Source of the DNA: Candidatus Rifleibacteriota bacterium
GTDB taxonomy: Bacteria > Muiribacteriota > Ozemobacteria > Ozemobacterales > Ozemobacteraceae
Length of the DNA: 64,000 bases
Assembly: GCA_018818125.1 (NCBI GenBank)
Contig: JAHISQ010000174.1
Span: 1 to 64,000, forward strand
Direction of reading: 5' to 3'
The notes below the pieces were generated by a model. The model was not told the DNA's origin, made no database searches, and saw nothing but the letters and a program-made list of their open reading frames with translations. The position numbers and the translations under genes were made by a program. This document shows positions 8,156 to 17,655 of the stretch, piece by piece (within the stretch, counting starts at the first letter, position 1; each line of letters begins with the position of its first letter).

Positions 8156-10195
8156 TTATGGATTTTGCAGTGGTATGTTCAATTCTTCTGTGCCGGCTAC
8201 TGCGAAAAGGCCATTGGAAATAATTGGAATCCTTGTGCCATCAGTCTTAACCGCGCTGATCTCTGCCAGCATATCATATGGAAGCGTGATATCAATGTGC
8301 TTATGAGTATATGCCTGCGCCGGGTCAGTTTTACGCAGAGAGCTCTTTTCATTCTCTGTTGAAATAATGAGTTTCTTAGACAACAGAGAATGATGAGCAC
8401 TGTCTTCTTCGTAGGAATAGCAGGTATCACCAATAGCAAAGTGTGGCCCCATTTTCTCAGTTATGAGAATGGGCAGCAAATGATGAATGTCATACTTATG
8501 TGCCATACGATAAGCCTTGGTGTTCGTACCTATTGCGAATTCGCCAATCGGAAGAGATTTGTTCGGTTTTAACAGGTTGTCGAAAATGTATTTGCGATTT
8601 TCTGATTCTTCCGAAAAGTTGCTGCAGCTGTATTCTGTAATCATTCCATCTTTAAAGTTCAGTTTAAGATTGAAAAAGCGCAAACCAGCCAGAAATGTGT
8701 CAGCAACGTGTAAGACGCCTTCTGTTCCTGTAAGTTTCGGAGTTGTAAACACTTCTCCGACAGGAATATTCACATCGGCCACGCAGTTTTCAAAAAGCGT
8801 TTCCCGACTTGGATCAGCGATTTTCTGGAACTGCACCCTGAGGTCGGTTTCATTACCGTCAACGCCTTTGATATGAACATAATCAGCCTGGTCAAGAATA
8901 TCGATCATGAACTGCTGAATCTTTGCATAATGCATGTTGTCGAGCATGTTTAATTCAAGCGTATCTGTAAAGATAGCAGCAAAATTGTCACCAATTTCAG
9001 TCGAAGGGAAAGCTATCATACTAAAGCTGGTCTCTTCGCGTGGAGCTGTCTGGTAAAACAGTCTGGTAGTTTTACCCTGCATTTGATGCTGGATCTTATC
9101 CTGCTCTTCACTCATCGTAACAGTTGTGTTCTTAATAACCGGAACAAAGGGTTTTTCGCCGAAAAGCAGTATGACCAGCGGGCCGGCTTGAAGCTTAAGT
9201 TGTTTTTCCATTTTTGCAAGCGCATCACTGATTATTGAAAAACGTTTATCTGCATATTGCTGATCGAAATATAGGCCCATACTGAAGCGCAAATCGTAGG
9301 AATATTGCTCATTGGCGCCTTTTACTGCTGGCGCACCGACCGATGCGGTTAAACCAATTGCAGCTAATTCCTGCATCATCATTAACGCCAGTCTTTCCAT
9401 GCCCATCGGGTAAATTACACGGGCATATTTCTTTTTGCGATAATCCTGATTTTTTCGTTCAAAACTCTGTAAATAGGCATTTACATGGTGTTTTGCGATA
9501 TTCCGCAAATCAGATTCGGGGTAAGCAGCGATAAATTCGGCCATTTTTAATATTTCTGGTTTAACATAAGCCCCGAAGCGATACAGGTAGCGGACATCCG
9601 CAAAGTCCGAGCTTTCCAGGATATCCTTATATAGAGTGTATTCGGGGTCGTGTGAACGATAAAAATGAAGAAGCGTGCTCATTTCCATGTTGCTGAAAAG
9701 ATATGATTTATAGGCATCAAGAGAATTTTCAAAGCCGATATTACCGTGCTGCCATAATTCATAAAGGTTCAAAAACAGCTTGTTACATTCACTCATTTCT
9801 GTGTAATTGCCTATTCTTGCAAAAAAGCAGGAATCACGCAAAGCCGAATAGACAAGAGAAACTAACTGTCCAGTCTGCAACCCGAACTTTGCCGCAGCAT
9901 AATCCGGGTTGGCAAAACAGATTTCATAGCTATCTGCACCAGGAACAATTTCAGCAAAATAGCTGAGATTGTTCTTTTGCAGGTGCTCCAGTGAGAAGCT
10001 TCTGAAGCTTTGATCCTGCTCAAGCATCTGCTCGAATTCAGCTCCGTTAATTATTATGTCACGAACAGCGGCAAAAAATTGGCCCCAGGCTTCTTCGGTT
10101 GATATATCAAGAGCACGGATAGTCTGTAAAGTATCGGCCCAGGCCCCCTTGCCTTTTTTCATCCATTCATTGAGTGTAGTTTTGATGTCTGACAT
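8156..10195 (-). CDS. M29-type aminopeptidase with long N-terminal extension
   Basis: 679 residues; GGAG before ATG 10195 supports the start. The C-terminal half (about 330-679) matches family M29 metallo-aminopeptidases (AmpS, AmpT, PepS), which remove N-terminal residues using two metal ions. The ligands appear in order: Glu in NIPVGEVFTTP, Glu in GEFAIGTN, Glu and His in EKMGPHFAIGD, and the paired KHIDITLP. The usual enzyme is near 410 residues; the extra N-terminal 280 or so residues are mostly helical and unrecognised, with no signal peptide. A possible promoter for it is TTGCCA (10248-10243) and TAGAAT (10226-10221), spacing 16. Possible role: cytosolic peptide recycling. Confidence 0.8.
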   Translation of the reverse strand: MSDIKTTLNEWMKKGKGAWADTLQTIRALDISTEEAWGQFFAAVRDIIINGAEFEQMLEQDQSFRSFSLEHLQKNNLSYFAEIVPGADSYEICFANPDYAAAKFGLQTGQLVSLVYSALRDSCFFARIGNYTEMSECNKLFLNLYELWQHGNIGFENSLDAYKSYLFSNMEMSTLLHFYRSHDPEYTLYKDILESSDFADVRYLYRFGAYVKPEILKMAEFIAAYPESDLRNIAKHHVNAYLQSFERKNQDYRKKKYARVIYPMGMERLALMMMQELAAIGLTASVGAPAVKGANEQYSYDLRFSMGLYFDQQYADKRFSIISDALAKMEKQLKLQAGPLVILLFGEKPFVPVIKNTTVTMSEEQDKIQHQMQGKTTRLFYQTAPREETSFSMIAFPSTEIGDNFAAIFTDTLELNMLDNMHYAKIQQFMIDILDQADYVHIKGVDGNETDLRVQFQKIADPSRETLFENCVADVNIPVGEVFTTPKLTGTEGVLHVADTFLAGLRFFNLKLNFKDGMITEYSCSNFSEESENRKYIFDNLLKPNKSLPIGEFAIGTNTKAYRMAHKYDIHHLLPILITEKMGPHFAIGDTCYSYEEDSAHHSLLSKKLIISTENEKSSLRKTDPAQAYTHKHIDITLPYDMLAEISAVKTDGTRIPIISNGLFAVAGTEELNIPLQNP

Positions 10196-10220
10196 GTTAA
10201 CTCCTGCTTGCTTTAAACTG

Positions 10221-10248
10221 ATTCTATCTAGTCTTTAATCTCTGGCAA
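10221..10248 (-). promoter_or_regulatory. Candidate sigma70-type promoter for the M29 peptidase gene
   Basis: On the minus strand, TTGCCA (10248-10243) and TAGAAT (10226-10221) are separated by 16 bases, 26 bases ahead of the ATG at 10195. Match is good but the spacing is one short of ideal; predicted by eye only. Confidence 0.35.
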
Positions 10249-10435
10249 TAATTTTAAACTGGCATTTCAGAAGAAGCATTGTTTTTACAAGGTCAATGCC
10301 ATTCAAAAATTCTGCCAGGAAAAGTCAAAAGCCGACTATTCAAGATAGCTGAAAATTCTGGGAACATTATACTATTGCTGTCAAACCTCGGCAAATGTTT
10401 ATGCGAATCCCTGCGAATAGAGCCCCGCCTAATTC

Positions 10436-12433
10436 TTATGGGTAAAGCACGATGTCGTCGTCAGTGCCAGACTGCCCATCGGGGCCAACGCTGAAAAGAT
10501 GAGGAGCAGAAGCGACTTCGTAATTAAGAAGCCCTCCTGAAAATAGATCGCGTGGTGGTTGAACAGGTGATGTTGAAACTTTAAGCCAGTCGCACAGTTC
10601 CGCAAGACTGGCCGGAGCGCTGCCGGTTTCGGCCTGATAGGAAGCCAGCGCCGCAGCAAAACCCAGTGTGTGCAGATACTGACGGCCTTTAGTGTCTTTT
10701 ATCCATATCTCGCCCCAGTCATAATCAAAATATATCAGCGTCATAAAATTTTGCAGCTGAAAAGGCAGTAGTAGTTTGCCGTAAACTCTGTAGCCCCATC
10801 CTTCAATCGTCATGGACGCTACACCTTTGCAGCGATTGAGGTCGACAAGAATTGCAGGAAAGGTGGCGTTGCCAGCTTCAAAACTTTTGAGAACCGGCAG
10901 CGGAAGTTCGAACAGAGCCAGACGGAGTTGCTTTATTTCTGGAGTTTCAGGGTCAGGGAAAGGGGCCTTGCGTGATGTCTCTGCGGGCAAGTCAGCGGCC
11001 GCGAAACAATACTGCTTCAGTTGCTCAGACCAGCATGCATCCTCGGTCTTAAGTAAGGTTGCCGAGGTTGGCAGGACTGTCTCCAGCTCTCTGACGAAGT
11101 TTATCAGTTCAATTGCGGATTTTCGTGAAATCTTTCCGCGCGACTGATACTCTCTCAACGTATCAGCTGCAAAATATCTATATGCCGCGGCTGCTCCCGT
11201 TACATAACCTGGAAAAATCTCTGCCTGTGCGCCCTCAAGCTCAGCGGCGCACAAACAAAGTCCGCGCACAAGGCCGAGAATGACATCTTCCCTCTCTATG
11301 GTCGGGGCGAGGCCGCGCCAGAATCTGCGACGATTGCCAGATTCTACTACACGACGGTTAGAAAGCTCGACTTTTATGGTTCCGTCTGGGGGCGATTCGG
11401 GCTGTGCTGCAATCATAGTCGGATCAGCCGTTGTATCAATCAGAATGCGTTCGTAAGATGCTCGTTCTTCTGCTGGCCAGTCCTCTATTGCCTGCGTCAG
11501 ACTCGCCATAAACTCGTTACCATAGCTTGATTGTTTAAACAGGCTTTCAAAACGCGGGGGCGGGTCAAGAGCGGCCAGACGACTTGCAGACAATTCAGAT
11601 GCCGGTGTCCGCGCCTGCTCTTTTGGATCAGGCCGGTCAGCCATTTCGACAGCTTCAAAAACACACAAAACAGTCACAATCAATATTGGCACCAACATCA
11701 TGTCTAGCGCGGGGTTGCGCCGTTTTATGGTTGCTCCCTCAGGGATAATCACTGCGGACAAGAATCTGTGCATAGCAAACATAATAGTGCTGAACAGAAT
11801 TAAAAACAGGGCTACGCGAACTAATCCTGATGTAAGCTCCGATATTGCCGCCAAAAGAGAAAGCATAAAGATGAGAATGCCGAGTGTTGCTAGAATTGTT
11901 TTTACTGTTGAGATCTGCCAGCCGCGTTTAACGGTTTCCGATTGTTCAACCAGCGGCAACCCGAGTCTGTCGGTTAATTCTCTGATCAGTCCCTGTTGAT
12001 CAATAATGTGATCAGGAAGAAATCTTTGTTTGTTGTCAATTACCAGAGCTAACATTCTGGGTGTAAAAATACTGCTGGTATTCGCAGGCACAACTGCCTG
12101 TAGACGCGTTTTTTCGATGATAGCGCGACTGTAATAATCTTCGATGACAATGCCTGCATCAGAAACCGCAATGAAGAAAAAGCTCTTTGCCTTGGAAAAT
12201 TTGAACATGCGATGCTGTGAAAAGCTGACTACAGTGCTGAAAAAAAACAGCCGGCTGATAACCGCCCAGTCAGGGAGATAACCGAATTCGAACATCCAGT
12301 TGTATAGGAAAAAGAGGTTGGCGAGAAAAACCAGCACATCAATCCAGAAGGTAAGGCGACTCGCCTTTGCATGCGTTGCAGCAGCCAATTCTGGGTCCCG
12401 TCTGAACACCGCCGGCTCTTTTGTCGGGTTCAC
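10436..12433 (-). CDS. Large membrane protein with pseudopilin-like C-terminal tail
   Basis: About 666 residues. I choose GTG 12433 because it sits 8 bases after the upstream stop; an ATG at 12499 would add 22 residues read entirely inside the upstream gene. Residues about 20-75 hold two membrane segments, residues about 170-260 hold two or three more, and another lies near PILIVTVLCVFEAVEM. A large soluble region follows with no recognised domain. The last 70 residues resemble the globular end of GspG-type pseudopilins: LASYQAETGSAPASLAELC, then DLFSGGLLNYEV, then LFSVGPDGQSGTDDDIVLYP, a calcium-loop-like ending. There is no N-terminal pilin helix, so it is not a pilin. Co-transcribed with the exported protein upstream. 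Confidence 0.6.
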   Translation of the reverse strand: MNPTKEPAVFRRDPELAAATHAKASRLTFWIDVLVFLANLFFLYNWMFEFGYLPDWAVISRLFFFSTVVSFSQHRMFKFSKAKSFFFIAVSDAGIVIEDYYSRAIIEKTRLQAVVPANTSSIFTPRMLALVIDNKQRFLPDHIIDQQGLIRELTDRLGLPLVEQSETVKRGWQISTVKTILATLGILIFMLSLLAAISELTSGLVRVALFLILFSTIMFAMHRFLSAVIIPEGATIKRRNPALDMMLVPILIVTVLCVFEAVEMADRPDPKEQARTPASELSASRLAALDPPPRFESLFKQSSYGNEFMASLTQAIEDWPAEERASYERILIDTTADPTMIAAQPESPPDGTIKVELSNRRVVESGNRRRFWRGLAPTIEREDVILGLVRGLCLCAAELEGAQAEIFPGYVTGAAAAYRYFAADTLREYQSRGKISRKSAIELINFVRELETVLPTSATLLKTEDACWSEQLKQYCFAAADLPAETSRKAPFPDPETPEIKQLRLALFELPLPVLKSFEAGNATFPAILVDLNRCKGVASMTIEGWGYRVYGKLLLPFQLQNFMTLIYFDYDWGEIWIKDTKGRQYLHTLGFAAALASYQAETGSAPASLAELCDWLKVSTSPVQPPRDLFSGGLLNYEVASAPHLFSVGPDGQSGTDDDIVLYP

Positions 12434-12440
12434 CTGTTCG

Positions 12441-13244
12441 TCAATCGCGATGAAGAGTGCTAAAGCGACGTCTGTTGGCAATCTGGCGCGAAACAGCATC
12501 AGGAAGTGCTTCGGCGCTGATTTCTGCGGGCAACAACGGCGTCAGAATGAACGCAAGTTGCTCAACACCTGGGTGACCGGCCGATTCAAGGCGAACAATG
12601 GTCTCTAACCACTTCTCGGCGGCAGAGACACTGATTACTTCTGCGGTGTTTACGTAAATCAGCAGTTCATTCTTGGGATCATCGAGCACAGCGCGATCGA
12701 TCAACATGCGAACCCAATAAAAATCTTCAAAAACGCTGATTTCACAGGTTTGCTGAATCGGCCACCCGTAACCGGGCTGGTTGACAATAATATTGGCCGG
12801 ATTTGCGTGTGGCCAGCTTTTTATCGGCAGATAAAGATTGATGGCATAAAGTTCGCCAGGGGTGTTGCCCTGATAGCGGTCAAAATATGCCGACACGATC
12901 GGCTTATAATTAAAATCTTCGACTGAGAGCCGTGGTTGTTTATCTGACAGTCGGATCATGGCTGAATAAGACATTATGCCGGGTTTTACGGATATTTCAT
13001 GGGTCTGAGCAAAATAACCCGGGGCTGAGGCGGAAACCTTGATGACTTTTCCTGATAGTCTGCAGGTGACATGGGGATTCGGTATGACCTGCGTGAGACT
13101 GGTGCGAACATCAACATCGATAAGATAAGGGCCGGCCTTATACTCAGCGCCCAAAATGTCCATAGGGAACCCGAGAATAAAAGCGAACAGCAACAAACAT
13201 GAAAACGCTGTACGCAACCGGAAAATTACCATTGGGCCGGTCAT
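12441..13244 (-). CDS. Exported protein of unknown function
   Basis: 267 residues with a signal peptide (FRLRTAFSCLLLFAFILGF, cleavage near GAEYK). The mature part is beta-rich with segments such as PHVTCRLSGKVIKVSASAPG, which resembles a carboxypeptidase-regulatory or Ig-like beta sandwich, but I cannot name a family. A GGAAAT stretch precedes the ATG at 13244; a second ATG is four codons in. Immediately upstream of the large membrane protein (8 bases to its likely GTG), so the pair probably act together at the cell envelope. Confidence 0.6.
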   Translation of the reverse strand: MTGPMVIFRLRTAFSCLLLFAFILGFPMDILGAEYKAGPYLIDVDVRTSLTQVIPNPHVTCRLSGKVIKVSASAPGYFAQTHEISVKPGIMSYSAMIRLSDKQPRLSVEDFNYKPIVSAYFDRYQGNTPGELYAINLYLPIKSWPHANPANIIVNQPGYGWPIQQTCEISVFEDFYWVRMLIDRAVLDDPKNELLIYVNTAEVISVSAAEKWLETIVRLESAGHPGVEQLAFILTPLLPAEISAEALPDAVSRQIANRRRFSTLHRD

Positions 13245-13709
13245 TCGCTGTTATTTCCTTTCGCCAGAAACCATTTATCTGACAAAAATTTTACCACGCC
13301 CGGCAACGATAAAACAAGCCTTTTGGGCGCCTGAAAATCATTTTTTCTATTTATATAATCATGAAAAATATTACGCATAATATCGATCGGAGCTGCTTCT
13401 GTATGCTTGAGCACTTATTCTTACCAGGAAAACGTTTTTGTTGTCGATAATGTTGCGACATAGCGACTTAATATGTTTGCGCTTAAAGTTGCTTCTAGTT
13501 GCAATAACCATTATCATTTATATGTAAGTGTCGGAAAAAAAACAAAACAGAACTGCCAGCTTTAACCCTGACTGCCTTTGGCAAATCAATCTGCAGAGAG
13601 TTTCTGAAGAATCTTAAAACCTGAATATGAGGCTCAATTTGAGCTGACATAGTCTCTTGAAAGACTGTTAGCTTTATGCTGGAGCAAAAGTTGCAATTTC
13701 TCTAAAAAC
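13245..13709. other. Divergent intergenic region, no gene seen
   Basis: 465 bases between the exported-protein gene (minus) and the hybrid kinase gene (plus). It is A+T-rich compared with the flanking genes. Only short frames without ribosome sites occur. It must hold both promoters; several AT-rich candidates exist and I cannot pick one. No dyad or repeat stands out. Confidence 0.5.
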
Positions 13710-16010
13710 ATGCAAAGGCGGAAAATGCCAAAAGATCGTTACAGAGAGCTTTTCGAAAGGTCTTCCGATGCTATCCTTATTATTATCGGGGATAAATTTG
13801 TTGATTGCAATGACGCTGCAACCAGGATGCTCCGCTATAAAAAGAAAAAGGATCTTCTTAATGCGCATCCTTCGCAATTGTCTCCGGAACGCCAACCTGA
13901 CGGTCGTTTGTCTTATGAAAAAGCGAATGAAATGATTGCTGAGGCCTTTAAAAATGGCTCTAATCGATTTGAATGGGAGCACAGGCGAGCAGATGGCGAA
14001 GTTTTCCCGGTTGAGGTGTTACTTACTGCCGTAAAAGAAGCTGATTTGGATACTCTTCATGTTGTATGGCGTGAGATTTCTGATCGCAAACAAGTAGAAA
14101 AATCCCTCCTTCGACTCACCTCTATTATTGCCTCAACAAGCGACATGGTTTTAACTGCAACACCTGATGGCAAAATTCAATTCGTGAATGATGCTGGTTT
14201 AAGAATGCTTGGATGGGAACAAGAAAGCCTGGCAGACCGAAAAATTTCTGATGTGCATCCTGAATGGGCTTTGAAAGCTGTTAACTCTGGCATTCAGGCT
14301 GCAATCAGCGAAGGAATCTGGACTGGAGAATCGGCGGTTATTGGAATTGACGGGCGTGAAATTTTTGTTTCACAGGTCATAATGTCGCATAAAAGTTCAC
14401 ATGGTGAACTGGAGTCTATTTCGACCATCATTCGTGACATTTCTGATCGCATAGAAGCTGAGAATAATCTTCAAAGCAATCTTCGTCTGCTCAATTCAAT
14501 TATCGAAAATCAGCCATCCTGCCTGAAGCTGGTAAAATTTGATGGAACACTTCTTGATATGAATCCCGCCGGACTAAAAATAATTCAAGCAAAGTCAAAA
14601 GAGGAAGTGATTGGAAAGAATGTTTATGATCTTGTTCTCGATGTTGATCGAGAGCGCTATCGGAAATTCAATGAAAGAATTTGCCGCGGCGAAAATGACA
14701 CATTCACCTTCAGTATGTATGCCCTGGATGGCTCTATTCATCAACTGGAAACGGTAGCTGTACCTCTCTATCTTGGCTCTGAAAAAGGCACTGTCCAGCT
14801 TGGAATTTCAACAGATATCACCCAGAAACTTTCTTATGAAGTCGAAAAGAAAAAACTTGAAAGTCAGCTTAATCAGGCCCGAAAAATGGAATCAATTGGT
14901 ACGCTTGCCGGCGGTATTGCTCACGACTTTAATAACATTCTGTCGGCTATAATGGGCTTTGCCGACATTGCCATGATGGAATCAGAGAATCCCGTGAAAT
15001 TGCGCAGAGACCTTGAGGAAATTTTAAAAGGTGCCAACAGAGCAAAAGAATTGGTTCGGCAAATATTAACTTTCAGTCGAGAGAGTCCACAACAAATTCA
15101 GTCCATCAAAGCTCAAATAGTTGTTGAAGATACATTGAAGCTCCTGCGTTCAACGATTCCAACGACAATTGAGATTCGAACAGATATTAATCCAGACTGT
15201 CAAACAATTCTGGCAGACCCCACTCAGATTCACCAGATTGTCATGAACCTCTGTACAAACGCATATCAGGCAATGAGAGGAAAAACAGGAACATTGGCTG
15301 TTTCATTACAACAGGTAACGTTACATCAGTCTGATGTCAGCCACAAAATAAATATGAAACCAGGATCATACATCAGGCTCATTGTTAGTGACTCTGGTAT
15401 CGGAATGAGTAAAGAAATTCAGGATAAGATTTTTGATCCCTATTTCACCACAAAAGAAAAGGGCGAAGGAACAGGGCTTGGCCTTTCGGTAGTGCATGGA
15501 ATTGTAATAAGTCTTCTTGGTGACATAACTGTCTATTCAGAAGAAGGTATCGGAACAACCTTTAACGTCTATTTACCTGTGATTGGCAAAGCTGTAAAGG
15601 AAATACCAGAACGTGAATTCGCTATTCCAGCATCAGAAAATGGTGAACACATCCTTCTGGTAGATGATGATGAAGTAATCGTCTTTATGTTAACAATAGT
15701 TCTCGAACAGTTGGGCTATCAGGTAACTTCGCTGTCAAGTAGTCTGGATGCCCTTGAAATGTTCAAACAGGATTCGGGGAAATACGATCTGATAATTTCT
15801 GATATGACCATGCCGAAGATGACCGGAGAAAAGCTTATTAAGCAAATACTGGCAATCAAACCGGAAATTCCAGTAATTTTATGTTCAGGTTACAGTGAAA
15901 TGATGGATGTGGAAACAGCCAATGCTATGGGAGTTTCTCACTATATTCTTAAACCAGTTACAAGAAAAGACCTTGCCGTGGCTGTCAACAAAGCCTTGAA
16001 TGGTGTTTGA
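13710..16010 (+). CDS. Hybrid sensor histidine kinase, PAS-PAS-PAS-HisKA-HATPase-REC
   Basis: 766 residues, no signal peptide or membrane span, so cytosolic. Three PAS domains (about 9-125, 135-250, 258-390) precede a HisKA domain with GGIAHDFNNILSAIMGF; the phosphoacceptor is His405. The ATPase domain shows the N box NLCTNAYQAM, the G1 box SDSGIGMS, TTKEKGEGTG and GLGLSVVHGIV. A C-terminal receiver (from about 645) has VDDDE, the phospho-Asp in IISDMTMPKMTG and the Lys in ILKPV. PAS domains sense small ligands, redox state or light; the signal here is unknown. No separate regulator lies nearby. Start is ATG 13710, though ATG 13725 with AAGGCGGAAA before it may be the real one. Confidence 0.92.
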   Translation: MQRRKMPKDRYRELFERSSDAILIIIGDKFVDCNDAATRMLRYKKKKDLLNAHPSQLSPERQPDGRLSYEKANEMIAEAFKNGSNRFEWEHRRADGEVFPVEVLLTAVKEADLDTLHVVWREISDRKQVEKSLLRLTSIIASTSDMVLTATPDGKIQFVNDAGLRMLGWEQESLADRKISDVHPEWALKAVNSGIQAAISEGIWTGESAVIGIDGREIFVSQVIMSHKSSHGELESISTIIRDISDRIEAENNLQSNLRLLNSIIENQPSCLKLVKFDGTLLDMNPAGLKIIQAKSKEEVIGKNVYDLVLDVDRERYRKFNERICRGENDTFTFSMYALDGSIHQLETVAVPLYLGSEKGTVQLGISTDITQKLSYEVEKKKLESQLNQARKMESIGTLAGGIAHDFNNILSAIMGFADIAMMESENPVKLRRDLEEILKGANRAKELVRQILTFSRESPQQIQSIKAQIVVEDTLKLLRSTIPTTIEIRTDINPDCQTILADPTQIHQIVMNLCTNAYQAMRGKTGTLAVSLQQVTLHQSDVSHKINMKPGSYIRLIVSDSGIGMSKEIQDKIFDPYFTTKEKGEGTGLGLSVVHGIVISLLGDITVYSEEGIGTTFNVYLPVIGKAVKEIPEREFAIPASENGEHILLVDDDEVIVFMLTIVLEQLGYQVTSLSSSLDALEMFKQDSGKYDLIISDMTMPKMTGEKLIKQILAIKPEIPVILCSGYSEMMDVETANAMGVSHYILKPVTRKDLAVAVNKALNGV

Positions 16011-16066
16011 CTTTCATTTTTCCTGCAGGGATTACAATCCGACATATTGCCGTAGACACTAATGAT

Positions 16067-16107
16067 AAAGCCGTTTTTGCAGCTTATCAGACTGCAAAAA
16101 ACGGTTT
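16067..16107. terminator. Bidirectional terminator hairpin
   Basis: Left arm 16067-16082 (AAAGCCGTTTTTGCAG) pairs with right arm 16092-16107 (CTGCAAAAAACGGTTT) around a 9-base loop, with one bulged A and one G-T pair. T and A runs are built into the arms so it can work in both directions. It lies between the convergent kinase and phosphoesterase genes. Confidence 0.75.
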
Positions 16108-16127
16108 TATTGCAATATGCTCCGATT

Positions 16128-17438
16128 TCAGATTTTCAATATTTTCATGAGGCCCGTCCATAGCCCGTTTAAAAGTTTATTGATAGCTTTTATTAAATCC
16201 TTTATTACTTCAACTGTGGTGCTTACTACAGTGCTTACACCTGATGACTGAGGCTGCTGCCCCGCCGGCGTTGTCACTGAAGATCCTGACTGATTGCCAC
16301 TGACGGTTGAGGTTTGTTCTGTTGCCGACGTTGAAGATCCAGACTGATTGCTGGCAATGTTGGGTGTTTGAGGCGCCGGAGTTGAATTGCCACTTTGGGT
16401 GCTGGCCTGTTTTGTTGGTTTATGCTGGAATACGCGGTCGAATTTTTTGACATACTTTTTGGTTTTGGGGTTGTAAGTTCTTACTACAGCCTTTTCTGGA
16501 GATAACTTAATGGTATGAACCCAGGACGATTTTGGTTGAACACTGGGGATATGTATTACGGTAACCTTACCAACCTTGTTTACCGGTGAAAAGTAGTCTT
16601 TTGTACTCGGGCTCATGTGCAGATGCCCGGCAACCCAGAGAAAAACCTGTGGATTATTCTGCAGAATATCGTGGATCTTGCCTGCCGGCTGGGCAGTAGC
16701 GTGCGGAATCGTAAGCCCGCGCTCTTTTTCGTAACTGCCTTTAAGCGGAGCATGGCAGAAAACAATGGTCGGAAGATCACGATTTTCTTTAAGAGTTTGT
16801 CTCAAAAACTCCAGAGTGCCATCTGAAACCTGCACCAGCAGTTTTTCTTTCAGCTCGTCGTCTGGAAGAAAAACTAGCAGATGACCACCAGCTTTTCGCG
16901 TATAACGTAGAGATCTAAGTTTCAGAGCCTTACGGAACCGTTCCAACTTAGATTTCTTCTCGGCCGGGCCAGCAACAAGTTTTTTGTTATTCTTGCCAAA
17001 ATGATCGCGATATCTTACATCGTGGTTGCCCGGAACTGCCAGTATCGGCACAGAAAAACGGCTTAGTGCCTGAATAAGTGTTGTATATTCATTTTTTGAA
17101 CCAATTTTTTTACACAGGTCACCTGTGATTGCTACTGCATATATATTGGGCAACGAATTAATGGCTTTAACAGCTGACATAAACATTTCATAATTTTCGT
17201 CTCTGATGTGAAGATCGCTCATAATTGCGATTGTGCATGTATCATTGTCTGCTTCGTTCTTTTTCTCAAAATAGAGAATACCTGAGCCAGAACCAACGTT
17301 AGAGGCGCTTTTCGACAGATCAACATCATTCTTAAGCTCGAATGGATTAATCTGTTGTGCGTAACTTGCAGATGAGCTCAATAAAACCAGAAAAATCAGA
17401 ACAATAAAAAATGATAAAGCCTTCTGGTTACAGATCAT
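16128..17438 (-). CDS. Exported calcineurin-like metallophosphoesterase
   Basis: 436 residues with a signal peptide (ALSFFIVLIFLVLLSSSASY, cleavage near YAQQ). The phosphoesterase core spans about 70-310 with all metal motifs: MSDLHI, ITGDLC, PGNHDVRYRDHFG, FCHAPLKG and VAGHLHMSP. These enzymes hydrolyse phosphomono- or diesters with two metals. Then comes a low-complexity stretch (about 330-400) rich in Ser, Thr, Gln and Gly with repeated NQSGSS-type units, probably a flexible spacer, and a hydrophobic C-terminus LLNGLWTGLMKILKI that could bind a membrane. Start supported by GGAG before ATG. A possible promoter is TTGATT (17509-17504) and CATAAT (17485-17480), spacing 18. Confidence 0.85.
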   Translation of the reverse strand: MICNQKALSFFIVLIFLVLLSSSASYAQQINPFELKNDVDLSKSASNVGSGSGILYFEKKNEADNDTCTIAIMSDLHIRDENYEMFMSAVKAINSLPNIYAVAITGDLCKKIGSKNEYTTLIQALSRFSVPILAVPGNHDVRYRDHFGKNNKKLVAGPAEKKSKLERFRKALKLRSLRYTRKAGGHLLVFLPDDELKEKLLVQVSDGTLEFLRQTLKENRDLPTIVFCHAPLKGSYEKERGLTIPHATAQPAGKIHDILQNNPQVFLWVAGHLHMSPSTKDYFSPVNKVGKVTVIHIPSVQPKSSWVHTIKLSPEKAVVRTYNPKTKKYVKKFDRVFQHKPTKQASTQSGNSTPAPQTPNIASNQSGSSTSATEQTSTVSGNQSGSSVTTPAGQQPQSSGVSTVVSTTVEVIKDLIKAINKLLNGLWTGLMKILKI

Positions 17439-17655
17439 GTAATTTCTCCAATCATTTGATTACTGTCCAATACTACCGTATTATGTGAATAAAAGTTTAT
17501 ACAAATCAATACTCTTCATGTTTCACACCTTACTTTACTCATACGATTATTTGCCACTAATACGAAACTGCTAATACAGGCATGTTAAATCTTTGCAAGA
17601 CATCTACGACATATCCGTGGTAAATTTGCCGTCGAACTAAACTGGCGGTAACATT

